Notes under the pieces: generated by a model | The model's database searches: none | What the model was told of the DNA's origin: nothing | What the model saw: only the letters and a program-made list of their open reading frames with translations | Position numbers and translations under genes: made by a program | Shown here: piece after piece, positions 24,301 to 36,300 of the stretch | Layout: each line of letters opens with the position of its first letter | Numbering within the stretch: the first letter of the stretch is position 1 | DNA from: Cafeteria roenbergensis | Lineage: Eukaryota > Sar > Bigyra > Bicosoecida > Cafeteriaceae | Reading direction: 5' to 3' | DNA: 64,000 nucleotides | NCBI GenBank assembly: GCA_008330645.1 | Contig: VLTN01000011.1 | Coordinates: 434,001-498,000, forward strand

Positions 24301-27300
24301 GCGCGCCGCCAGCGGCAGAGGCGGCCTCGGCGTCGTCCTCGTCGTCCTCCGCGGCGGTGTGGCCCACGGCTGCAGTCTCCCCCGTCTCCACGTCGATGAA
24401 GCGCACCTGCAAGGGAGTGGTGGTGTTGTTCACGATCTGCAGCTCGCGCTCCTGGGCATCGCGCTGAACTGCGTTGTCCGGGACGATGACCGCCAGCGCG
24501 CGGCGCGAGCAGCGGAGGGCGCCGGACTCGGTGTCCTCGGCGATGAACAGCGCATCCGTCCCGGAAGCGGCGGCCTTGGCAAAGGCCTTGCGCGCAGCGT
24601 CGTGGGTCAGGAGCAGGCCGACCGGGGTGGTGAGGCGCGCTGCCTCGACGATGCGGCTGGCGCGGGCGCGCCTGTTGGCGATCTCGAACTGCGCAATGTC
24701 CACGGTGGAGCGTGCCAGGTCCCGGGCGCAGTCCACGATGGCCGCCCCGCGGGCAGACACGGTGCAGGACCGCGTCAAGCCAGAGATGGACTCGGGCTCG
24801 AAGCCGGCCAGGAGAGACAAGCGCTTGCGCGCGGCCTTGATGCCGGCCTCGGAGGTAGCCACGGTGGCGCGGGCCCAGGCCGCCTGCGCCTGCAGCAGAA
24901 GGCTCACGCCGGCGCAGGCCATCATCTGCGACGCCATGGCAGCCCAGGCGCGCTCCACCTCCGCGAACGCTGCTCCCAGGCCCGGCACCGTGTGGCTGAG
25001 CGCCGAGGTGTCCGAGCGGATGCTGGAGTCGGGCGTCTCGGCAGTGAGCACCGGCAGCTCGTCGAGGAATGCGGAGGCCGGCTTGCCGTCGTTCTCCTCC
25101 TCAAAGAGCTCCAGCGGGTGGTCCACGAGCTCTGCCAGCTTGTGGCCGTTGCTGGACATGAACGCCAGCATTGCGGACGCGGCGCGCTCCAGCTGCGCCA
25201 CGGTGAACTTGCCGCTGGCGCCGGGCGGGATGCCGTCCTCGAGCGCCTCGAGCGGGTCGACGTCCTCGACGTCCTCCTCTGCGGCCTCGCGCTCGTCGCG
25301 CAGGCGGCGGGCCTCTGCGGCCTCGGCCAGTCTTGCAGCCGCGGGCGTGGGCGCAGGGGCGGGGCCGGGCGCAGGGGCGGGGCCGGGCGCAGGGGCGGGG
25401 GCGGGAGCGCCGGTCGTCGTCGCGCCTTCGCCGTCCGCAGGGGTGGTGGTGTCCTCGGCCGGCGTCTCACCATCGGCAGCCGTGGCCGCGTCCCCGGCAG
25501 TGGCTGCCTCGCCGGTCGCGTCGGCGTCCGCGGCCCGGGTCGGGTGCAGAACGTCGCGAAGGATCAGGAACAGCTTGTCCGTCATGGACCCCAGCATGCT
25601 GGCCGCGGCAAAGGGGCCCCAGCGCTCCATGTCCAGGCGGGCGCGGGCAGAGAGGCGGCGCGCCTCGTCTTCCGGGTCGCGCAGGCGGAACCGGCGGCGG
25701 CGGCGGGAGCGGCCCCCAACGCCAATCTCGCCCGCGCGGGCAATGACCTCGGCGTCGTCGTCGGCTCGGCCCATGAGCCCGAAGCCCTCAGGCTCCTCCG
25801 GCACCGTGCACACGGGGTCGGCTGCGACGCGGGCGAGCGCATCGAGGCTGTCGGCCAGGTCGGCCTCGCTGTCGGCGATGATGGCGGCTGCCTCCGCCGT
25901 GCGGCCCACCGGGGTCATGCCGCGGAGGCGGCGCACGGCAGAGCTGTCGGGCCGCACCTCGCGCACTCGCTCCCACGCGTCCACGGCCACAGAGAGCTGC
26001 AGGCGGACGCCGCTGTCGGTGCCGTCGGCCGAGTTGAGCCGCACGGTGAGGCGCGAGCGGTGGGTGCGGTTGGTGCCGGCGTCCTGGAGGGTGGCCGTCA
26101 GGTCCGACTCGGTGACGACAACGGGCAGCGCCGCGGCCCGGCCGTCGGCGCCCATGATGGCGACGGAGAGGCGCACACCCGCGGCCTCCCACCCGACGGG
26201 GAGGTCGACAGTGGAGGAGAACGCGGAGGCCCACTTGTGCTCGTGCGGCGGGCGGGCGCCAGACGCAGCCGACGGCTCGAGGTGAAGCACCCACTGGCCA
26301 CCCGACGACGGGTCCCACTCGGAGCCGCCGGTAGTGAGGGTTGCCCCGGCGAGGCGCAGGACCGGGTAGAAGGTCGGGTCGCACGAGGGATCCGCGGCAG
26401 AGCCGCCCGCCGGCCGGATACCGGCGGCCGACGCGGTGAGCAGGGTTCCGCCAGCCGCTGCCCTGGCCGCGTCGACTGCTGCGGCGGAGCACTTGAGCGT
26501 CTGGGCGGTGATGACCACGCGCACGGGGCGGCGAGTCTCGGCCGTGTCGGGCTCGCGGACCGCCTTGTCGTCCGCCTGCCTGTTGATGGTGCCGATTGCG
26601 GTGGAAAGCTCCTCCAGCTTGGCGGCCATGGTGTCGGCGGAAATGCCGTTGGCGGCCGCCACGTCAGGCGTCGTCTCCAAGACCGCCGAGAGACGGTAGA
26701 GGGCCGAGTTGGCGATCATGGCGTGGTTCTTGGCCGTCCCGATGAGGGTATCGTGCGCGTGCAGCTTGGCCTCGTAGTCGGCCTCCTCGCCGGCAGCGTC
26801 GCGACCCGCGTCCAGGAGCCGCCGGAACATGCCGCGGAGCATCGACTCGGTCTTCTGGCGGCGGAGCTCGAGGAGGTCGGCCGAGCGGGCGCGGAGGGTG
26901 TTGGACACCTTCTCGAACGACTCGAGCTGCGAAAGCAGGGTGTTGAAGCCGGCCTCGAACGCCGCGAGGAGGCGCTTGCGGGCCTCCAGAAGCCCCTCCA
27001 AGCGAGACTCGACGCCGGAGGCCATGCTCATATCGGCGCCAGCCAGGGCAAGGCGCGTATGCTCGCGCAGCTCGGCGCCCTCCTCGCCGCCCGAGGGACG
27101 CAGGTCGGCCCCGAGCCGCGATGCGAGCGACAGGACCATCTTTGTGGAGTCGGAAAGATCCGGCGCGCGGAAGCCCAGCGACTTGACAGTGGCCGCGGGG
27201 TCAAGCACCTTCAGCACCGCCTCCGCCTGGTTGTCGATGCGCAGCAGCGCGCCGTCGACAGCGTTGGTGCCCGAGAGCATCGCGCGGGCGCCGGTCGCGT

Positions 27301-30300
27301 CGAGGCTCGCGTCGCGCCGGGCGTGGAACAGCAGAGAGTTGAAGCCGCTGAGCACGTGCGAGGCCAGCATCGCGGGGGAGTTTGCCTCCGCCGCGAGCAT
27401 CGAGGAGACGGCGATGCCCCGGCCGGACACTGTGGCCAGGAACGAGCGAAGGTCCGTCAGCTGGGACAGCGTGGCCTTGTCAAAGTCGAGGCGCCCCGTG
27501 TCGCCGGGCTGCACCGCGTCCTCGAGGGCGGGCACGGGGAGCACGGACAGCGCCGAGCGCACGGACTCGGCCGAGGCGGTGAGAACCGCGGCCAGGACCT
27601 CGTTGTGCAGGCGCGCGTGGGCCGCAAGAAGCTGGGCGCTCGCGGGGCGCGCGGCCGGCCTCATGACCGAGAGAAGCCCGACCAGGTGGCGCACCGTCTT
27701 GTGCAGGTCCGTGAGCGCGTTGCGGTGGCGCACTTCCTCGGACAGGAGGCGGGGAAGCCACAGGGCGTCGGCGGCCTCGGCCTTGGCGTCCGCCTCGCGC
27801 GCGAGCGCAAGAGCGGCATCGCCGTCGTCGGGGGCCACCTTCCCGGCGTCGGGCCTGTGCTCGGGGCCAAGCTCGAGCGGCTGGGCGAGGGAGCCGACGG
27901 CCGCGTCGGCAGAGGCCACGTCGGACTGGCGGCCGTACACGAGCGACGTGCAGCGCTGCTGGGCCTGCCTGAGCAAGGTGCCGACGGGCACCTTGAGGGT
28001 GGCGATCCGCTGGAAGGCGACCCACGCATCCTCCAGCGCGGCGACCTCGGCGGGGGCGGGATCCTCCCCGAGGATGTTGTCCGTGAGCGAGGCAAGGTGG
28101 CGGCGGGTGACCCAGAGGAAGTACGAAATGCGAGAGTAGCGGCGCATGAGAAGCGTCTCGACGGCGCGCGCCTCCGAGGAGATGGCACCTACGTCGCTGA
28201 CGTAGCCGTGGGTCACGAGCTGGACGCGCTGGCCGAGCGCCGAGCGCACCGATGCCAGGGCACGCAGCGCGACGCCGCGCTCCACGTTGAGGTTGAAGTC
28301 GTCCAGCTCCTGCACGCGGGCGAGCACGTCGTCCGGGACCTGGCCGCGCAGCGCGTCCATCACGCCCCCCTCTTCGATAGCGCCCGAGCCGGCGCCCGTG
28401 GCCGCGTCGGCGTCCTTGCCGTCGGCGCGCGCGCCGATGGAGTGCATGGTATTGCGCATCTGCTTGGCCTCCACGGCCAGGAGGAGGCCGGCGGCCGCGC
28501 GGGCGTGCTGCAACAGCGATGCCACAGGGCCGCGAGGAACCATGCGCATGACGTCGTGGCAGGCGTCGGCAAGGCGCGACGTGTAGGTGCGCACCAGGCC
28601 GAGGCGTGCAGGACGCTCGGCGGCGCTGATCTCGGCCATGTTGCGACGGCCAGTGGCGGCCAGCACGTTGGCGATCTCCGACGTCACCTCCTCCATGCGC
28701 GCGGCGACGGCGGGCGGCAGTGCCGACACGGCGCCGGCCTCGGAGGCGCCTCCGGCGCCCGACGCAGCAACGAGGGTGGCTGCGGGGCCGGCGGTAGGCC
28801 CCGAGGCGGTGCCAGCAAGCAGCGAAGACGCCGTGACGGCCGCGTTGGCGGCCACAGCGGCGGTGAACTGCGTCGTCGCGAGGACGCGCTCCAGGCCGGT
28901 GCGGAACGGGTCGCCAACGGCGATGCCGTCCGCGAGGGTGCGGCGGGCGTGGCGCACCGCGGCCTGCACGGCCGCCATGTGGTCGCCCAGGCTGGCCATG
29001 CACTCGGCGAAAGCGGCCCCGCCGACGGCCTCGCGCTCCCGCCGCAAGAGGCGGCTGGCGCCGGGCGCGCCCGCGGAGCTCAGCAGGTCCACCCAGAGGC
29101 CGCTGGTCTGGCGCAGCATGGTCTCGAGCAGCACGTTCGGCTCGGTGGCCAGCGCGCCGTCGATCTCCTTCTCGCTGCGGGGCGCGGGGCTTCTGATGCT
29201 GTTGTTGCCGTTGTTGCCGTCTGCACCAGCTGCGGCGGCCGAGGCCACGACGCGGGAGCCGCCGGTGACGGTGGTCGGGTCGGCCGCGGAGCCGGCGAGG
29301 CGGGCCGGCAGGAGGGACAGCGCGGCGTCCAGCATGCGGGTGGCAAGGCGCACTCTGTCCAGGCAGGTGGAGACCACGGCGCGGCGGTAGTCGAGCATGC
29401 GCGCGCGGAAGGCGGAAAAGACCTCCGTGAGCTCGCCCTTGACAGCCTCGAGCTCCTTGGCCGTGGCGTCCGCGCGCGAGGACTTGCCAGCCTCGTTCAT
29501 GGCCCGGACCACCTCCGAGCGCTCGTCCTTGCGAGCGCTGATGAGGTCCGAAATGTGCGTGAGGCGGTCGTACAAGAAGGAGTCTCGGGCCTGCTGCTCC
29601 TCCGCCCGAAGGCTGACGAGGGCCTCGTCGATCTCGCCAAGGCGGAGCTTGTGCTCCGCCTGCGCCGCCTCGCGCTCCTCGCTAGAGTCGCGCAGCTCGC
29701 GGGACAGGCGCGAGTAGTCCGCGCGCAGCTCGCGCAGGCGGCCATTGAGAGCGGAGAAGCCGCGGGTGAGGGTGTTGCCGTCGTCATCCGAGCCCGACGG
29801 CTCGATGACGCCGCAGGCCATGATTCCGCCGGCGGCAAGGTGCTGCTCCGCGGCCGCCAGCTGGGCGGCCGTCAGCTCCCCATCGGGAAGGCGGCCCATC
29901 GCCAGCACGGTCCGGGCGAGATCCTCCGCCGCTGCCTCCTTCTTCATGGCCGCGCTTGCGGCAGCGCGGCTTCCCACCCGAGCGCGGGCAGAAGAGCGGC
30001 TGGTGAACTTGCGCGGCACCGACGCTGCCTTCTTCTCGGCGCCTCCCGCCTCCGCCTCGTCGTAAGTGGCGGCCAGGACAGCTCCCGAGTACCCCTTGGC
30101 GGAGAGGGCAATGACGGCAGCGTTGTAGGGCGCGTCGAGGACGGCGAAGATCCCACGGGTCGAGCGGGCCATGAGGGTTGCGAGGCCGAGCTGGAACTCG
30201 GGCACCTCCACGAAGCGCATGCCGGAGCGCACGAAGCGCTCCGAGGCGCTGCCCTCGGCCGCCATGAACTTGATGGAGCGATCCAGCGAGGTGAGGGCGC

Positions 30301-33300
30301 TGCGGGCCACGCCGACCAGCTTGTCGTCGTCCGCGCACACCACAGGCAAGCCGCTCTCGTAGGCGAGCGAGGCGATGCCACCCACGAAGGCGTCGCCGCC
30401 CAGCGCGCCGATGTCGTCGCCCTCGCGCGCCACATCCAGCACGGCCGGGATCTCGGGGGCGCTGCCGATGCCAGTGCCGCCGGAAGCGCGGTCGTAGACG
30501 GTCTCAGCAGCCCAGAGCTCGAGGCGCTGCGCGAGGGCGGCGGCGGAGAGGTCGCAAGTCGGATCCACAAGGTCCGGGAGGACGGCAAGCATCACGTCCG
30601 CTGGCCGAAGCGGGTTGCTGGTGACCACGCGGAGGTCGACGTCGTCCTCCCCGCCGCCGTCAGCGCGGGCCTCGTCGTCATCGTCGTCGTCGCCGCCGGC
30701 GCCCGCGCCGTCGCTGGCCATGGCGACGAGGCCACCGGCCGCCTCCTCGTCGTCCTCCTGGGCAAGCGACTCCTGGCCAGCGCGGGCTTCGAGGTGCTGG
30801 CGGATGGCGGTGCGGGCGGCGTCGGCGCGCGCCCCGACCACGGCGGTCAGCTGGTGCAAGTCCACAAGGGGCATCGTGTCCTCGGCGCCATCGGCACCTG
30901 CCATGGACGCGAGCACGGCGTTGAGCGGCGCGCATGCCAGCTTCATGGACCCGGTGGACGACACCGTGAAGGACCGGGCGGTTTCGGCGTCGGCCGCGTC
31001 GGCAGCTTCCGCGTCGGCCGCATCGGCCGCCAAGCGCACGGCCGCCTTGGCGGCAGTCTCGCCGGCGCCAGCCGCGGCGCCGGCGCCGACGTCAGCTCCG
31101 GCGCCCGGGGCATTGCCCACGTCGTTGTCGTCCTGCTCCTTGGTCTCTGCCTCGCCGATGGAGGCGATGGCTGCGCGGCGCTCGGCTGCGCGGCGGGCGC
31201 GGCGGCCCTCAGCTGCGTGAGAGGCGCGCAGGTCGGCGAAGGACTCCTCAAGCTGCTCGCGGCGCGAGCGGAGGAGGGCGCGCTCCACGCGGGGCAGCAG
31301 CGCAGCCGCAAGCGAGGGGTCGGTGGACCGCTTGGACTTGCGGAGGTCGCGAACCAGATCAAAGTCCACGAGCGACGAGGAGGCGAAGTATGCGTGCAGG
31401 CGGCCGAGCGCCGAGCGCATGGCGACGCTGTCCACCGTCCCGGAGGACATGCCCACGAGGGCAAAGCGCAGCTGGGACGCCGCGCCCTCGGCCTCGGCGA
31501 TGAGCTCGTTGCCCGACGCGTCAGCGAGCACGGCCTCCAGGGCGGCGTTGGACCGGCCAAGCGATGCCACGACAGGGTGGAGCTCGGACCCGGCCGACGC
31601 CGCAACCGTGCGCAGCCAGCCGAGGGTCGCCTCGCCGACGATCTTGAGCGCCGAGGGGTCCTCGGCCCCGGTCGGCACGACCATCACCGCGCGCTTGGGC
31701 GAGGGGAGCATGCCCGCCGTCACGAGCGCCCACACGGCGTCGTGGCCGCCGCCCTCGAACTCGATGCCCTTGTTGCGGGCCCAGTCCTCCTCGGCGAGCG
31801 GAGGCACCTCCTCGAGCTTGGGGTCGCGCACCTTGGAGAGCGCGGTCATGGAGCGCTCCGACGCGCGGTCGCGCAGCCGGTTGGCCGCGGCCTGCGCCAC
31901 CTCGAGGAATGCGACCATGCGGTCCGCGTCGCCCGTTGAGAGGAGGTGCCGGGGGTCGGCCTCCGCGCCGCGGCCCGTCTCGACCAGCGCCATGGCATCC
32001 TCGGAGCGAGCGCGCTTGCCGCGCGCCGCCATCAGGATGGTGTCAAGCTGCGACGTCAGCTTCTTGCTGCCTGCCAGCGCGGCCGCTTGCTCGCGCAGGC
32101 GGCTCATCTGCAGCAGCGAGGAGTTGAACAGGCGCGTGGCGCCCTCGCACACCATGACAGCCTCGCGGAGCTCGGCGGTCAGGCCGCTGAGCGCGCCGGT
32201 TCCAGCCGATTCTCCGACCCCGGCCTTGAGCGCATTGCCCAGCGCATGCTTGAAGGCGTCCACAAGCGACGTGGGAAGCACCTCCTCCCGGCCGAACAGG
32301 TGGCGCATTTCCGAAGGCGCCAGGCCCTGGAGCAGGCTGGCGAGGCGAGCGGCGTTGCTGCCGATGCTCTTGCACACGGCGGCCACGGCCTCCTCGCTCT
32401 CGGCAGAGTTGGCGTCCATGGCGGCGCGCAGCATCGGCATCCACTCGTCCACGCTCTGCCGGGCGCGCACGTACACGCGAAGACGCTCGGTGCGCTCCTC
32501 GTCCGTGGGCGCGGCGCTTCCACTCTCCGCGCCGACGTCTGCGGCGCGAGACGCCGCGACGCGGCAGATCTTGGCGATGAAGACGACCAGGACAGCCATG
32601 AGGTGCTTGACGAGCTCCTCAAACTTGAGCGCGCGCTCCACTGAGGGAGAGTCGCGGAGCTGGGCGAGGATGTCGCGCGCCACGAACAGCCCCGGATGCT
32701 TGTCAACCACGGAGCGCAGGTACGCGATGGCCTGGCGAACGGGGCGGGACACAGACACGGCCCGCGAGGTGTGCAGGCCAGGGGGCAGCAGAGCGCGTGT
32801 GCGCTCCTCGCGCTGCGACTCGATGTGAGCCGAGCTGCCCGCCACAGCGGCCTTGAGCCGCACCACCTCGGTGAGGTCCTCCTGCAGCCGGCGCTGCACC
32901 ACAGCGTGCCGGTGCCTGGCAGAGGCGGCGGTGCCCGTCGACCCGGCGCGGACCACGGCCGAGCTGCCGCGCGCGCCGCTGGCCCCAGCGCCGGCACCGC
33001 CCATTCTGGGCAGGCCGAGGGACACGCCGCCGTCCTCGTAGTCGTCCAGGGCCGCGGTGCCGGACACCTCGCCAAAGGCCTCGACGTCGCGGTCGGGGCC
33101 GTCGGTGGCGACGCCCGGCTCCTCAAAGTCGGTGCGCTCGGCGACGTGGTGAACAGCCTCCAGCAGCTGGGTGCACTGCGCATGCAGCTCGTCCACGCGC
33201 TGCTGGTCCTCCACGGTGAGGGCGCCAGCCGCGGTGGTGGACTCGCGCGCCTTGGCCCGCACCGTGGGGTCGCTCAGGGTGTCACGCACACCAGACACGC

Positions 33301-36300
33301 GGGCGCGGATGGCGGCACGGAAGGCCTCCAGCTCCGCAACGCCGATGGTCATGCGGTCGGGCTGCGGCACGCCCGGGGGGGTGGAAAAGACGGAGCGGAG
33401 CACCAGCAGCGTGGCGGCCGCCTGGGCTCCTTCCGCGTCCAGGACGGGCGAACGCACGTCGCCAAGCTTGAGCACGGCCCGCGCAAGGCCGAGGCCGCCA
33501 GAGGCGCCGAGCAGCCCAGCGCTGCCCTGGCCTGCCGCGGCGCCGGCGCTTGACATGGCGGACGCGTCAACGAGCTCGCCCAGGTCCAGGGTGTGCCGCG
33601 AGTGCAGCGACGACAGGTACGCGAGCGCCGCCAGCCGGTGGCCGCTGGCGATGGCAGGCGCGCCGTACAGCACCACGGAGGCGGTGGCCGAGTCAGAGCG
33701 GCCCGACACGCGGGCGGCGGAGCCGCTCACGGACGCCGAGCGCCTGTCGATCACGAGCGCGGAGAGGCAGCGGGTGCCCTCGGACGCGAACACGACCACG
33801 TGGATGCCGTTTCGGGCGGAGCCAGAGCGCAGCTGGAGGCCGGGCTCGCCGCCGCCGGAGACGCGGAAGGCCTTGGCGAGGGCGGCGTGCGCCGCCTCGG
33901 CGGCGGCCGAGTCGACAGCGCCTGCCGCAAGCGCCTCGTCGTCGAAGCTCGCCGCCGTGAGGCAGTGAGCGAGCTCAAACGACACGGCGTGGGTCCGAAG
34001 CGGGTCGGGGAAGCTGTCGGTGCGGGCGGCTGCGGCCACGGCCTTGGCAACCTGCGGCAGCGGCGGCATGAGCGCAAAGGCCAGCGCGCCAAAGGCAGGC
34101 TCGCCCCACACCGGAGAGTCGCGCATGCGTGCCAGCTCGTACAGCCAGTCGTCCGCCTGCTCCAAGGCCAGGCGGACAGGAGTGCGGGCGCGCACGTGGC
34201 CGCGGTTCCACTCCGTCACGAGCGACGAGAGGACGCCAAGCTCGGTGCGGGCAGCGAGCGCCTCGGTGCTGTCCTCGACGCGGCTGGCGCTCCCTGCCTT
34301 GGCGGCGGCAGCCTCGGCGCGAGCCTCGATGGCGCGGAGGGCCTTGCGGAGGTTGGCCCGGGCCTCTTCCAGGGCGTCACGAGCGCGCTCCACAGCCTCG
34401 CTCTCGTCTGCCTCGGCATCGGCGTCTGCCGCGTCCCCGCCCGACCTGGCACGGCCCAGCACCCGGCCCAGGCCGCCGAAGCGCTCCCCGCTTGAGGCGG
34501 CGTCGCCGCCGGCGTCGTCGCCTTCCTTGCCCTCGCCGTCGGGTCCGGTCTCGTCACCCTCCTTGCTCTCGCCGGCGTCCTCGCCCGAAGGGGCTCCGTC
34601 GGCAGGGCCCGGCTCCGGTGCGGCTACGGGCTTGGCACGCGCAGCCGCGCGCGCCTCGGCAGCCTCTGCCTCGGCGGTGCGGAGGGCGACGAGCGCCTCG
34701 TCCACGCCGCTCTCGAACACTGCCTCGGCAGCCTCGATCGCGGCGCGTGCGCTCTTGACGCTGGCGTGCATCCTCTCGAGCTTGCGAAGCGAGCGTAGGT
34801 TGAGAGCCGACAGGAACGTCTCGTCGTCAGCGGAGCTGCGCGCGGAGGCCGCCGCGCCGGCTCCCGAGGCGCCGCCTTCGGAGAGGCGGAACCACATGAG
34901 CTGCGCCTGGAAGAGCGCGTAGCGCACTTCCGCCTCCGCGGCGAACTGCATCAGGGCGCGCACAGCGGACGCCGAGCCCGCAAACTCGTTGATGACAAAC
35001 GCGAGGACGCGGCGCAGCAGGCCGGTGCCCTCCATCACGGGGCGGGTGAGCACCGACTGCACGATGGCGCCCGCGAACACGGCCTCGTCGCGCCCGGCGT
35101 TGGGGTCAGAGCTCGAAGAGGGGCCGCCCTCGGCGCCGGGCATGAAGGCGCCAGCAGCCAGCTTCTCGTAGGTGTCGCGCATGTCCTCGTCCATGAGCGC
35201 GTCGAGCTGCGACACCAGCTGGAAGGGCGTCCGCAGGCGGTTGGCGGCGCGGCGCACAGTCGTGGACGCAGCGCGGACGTCCTCTGCGGCGGAGCCCGCC
35301 CCTCCTGCGGCGGCCGCAGCGCGGGTGGCGTCGGTGCCTCCGCGGGCCTTGCGCTCGCGGACTGCCCCGCTGGCGCCGTCGAGCGCTGCCTGGACGACGT
35401 CGTCGAGCAGGGCGCTGGCGCACGCCTCGGCAGAGTTGCGAGCACGGGCCAGGAAGGCGCGGCGGTCGGCGGCGTCGACAAAGGAGGCAGCCTCGACCAT
35501 GCCCACCGTCGCGCGGCTGATGCTCTCAACGGTGCCGGCGATGGACAGCCCCATCTCCTGCACCACGACAAGGGCGTCCTTGCCGCGGCGCCGCAGCTCG
35601 GCAAGCTCGCCCGCACCAGCACCGGATGCGGTACCGGGGCGGCCCCCGGCGGCGAGGTGCGCCAGCTCGTCCTCCCTCTCGTCGTGGATACGCTTGGCCT
35701 CGAGGATGCGCGGGTCCACGCAGGCGGCCAGCGCCGCGGGGAGGAAGATGTGGAGGAACTCGCACGTCTGGCCCAGCAGCTCCAGCTTGGGCAGCTCGGA
35801 GCCCGGGCCGACGGCGGACTCCCACTGCGCCAGCAGCGCTGCGGCCTCGCGGGAGCGAGCGGCAGCCTGGGGCGTGACGTAGCGGCCCGAGGCCGACGAG
35901 CCGTCCGACTCCACCGCCTGCAGTGCGGGGCGGACGAAGGTATCGAGCAGCGTCCCGAGGAAGGCGCGCACGCCGCCGGCGGTGGTGGTGGCGGCCACGC
36001 CCGACGGCGCTGCGGCGACGGCGGCGGAGCCCGAGGCGGGCTCGACGGGCGCGACGGTGCCGCCAGCGCCCGAGGCAGCCGAGGCGGCGCCGGTTGCGGC
36101 CTCGGCGGCGTTGGCGGCCTCGTCCAGCCCGAGCGGTCCGGCGAACACGTTGGCCAGCACAACGATGCCCATGCCAAAGTGGAGCGTCTGCTCCTCCACC
36201 GAGGCCATGAGCCCGGAGAGGTGCGAGCGCTCGCGCTCGAGCTTCGCGGTGCCGCTCTGCGCGGCGGAGCCACCCGCTGGCATGATGAAGGGGCCGCGGC

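Noticed and set aside
20108-31939. 3943-codon open frame on the plus strand
   Set aside because: Antisense to the giant exon. The translation is Gly/Arg/His/Ala-rich with no motif, while the opposite strand has clear AAA+, Ig-like and VWA domains.
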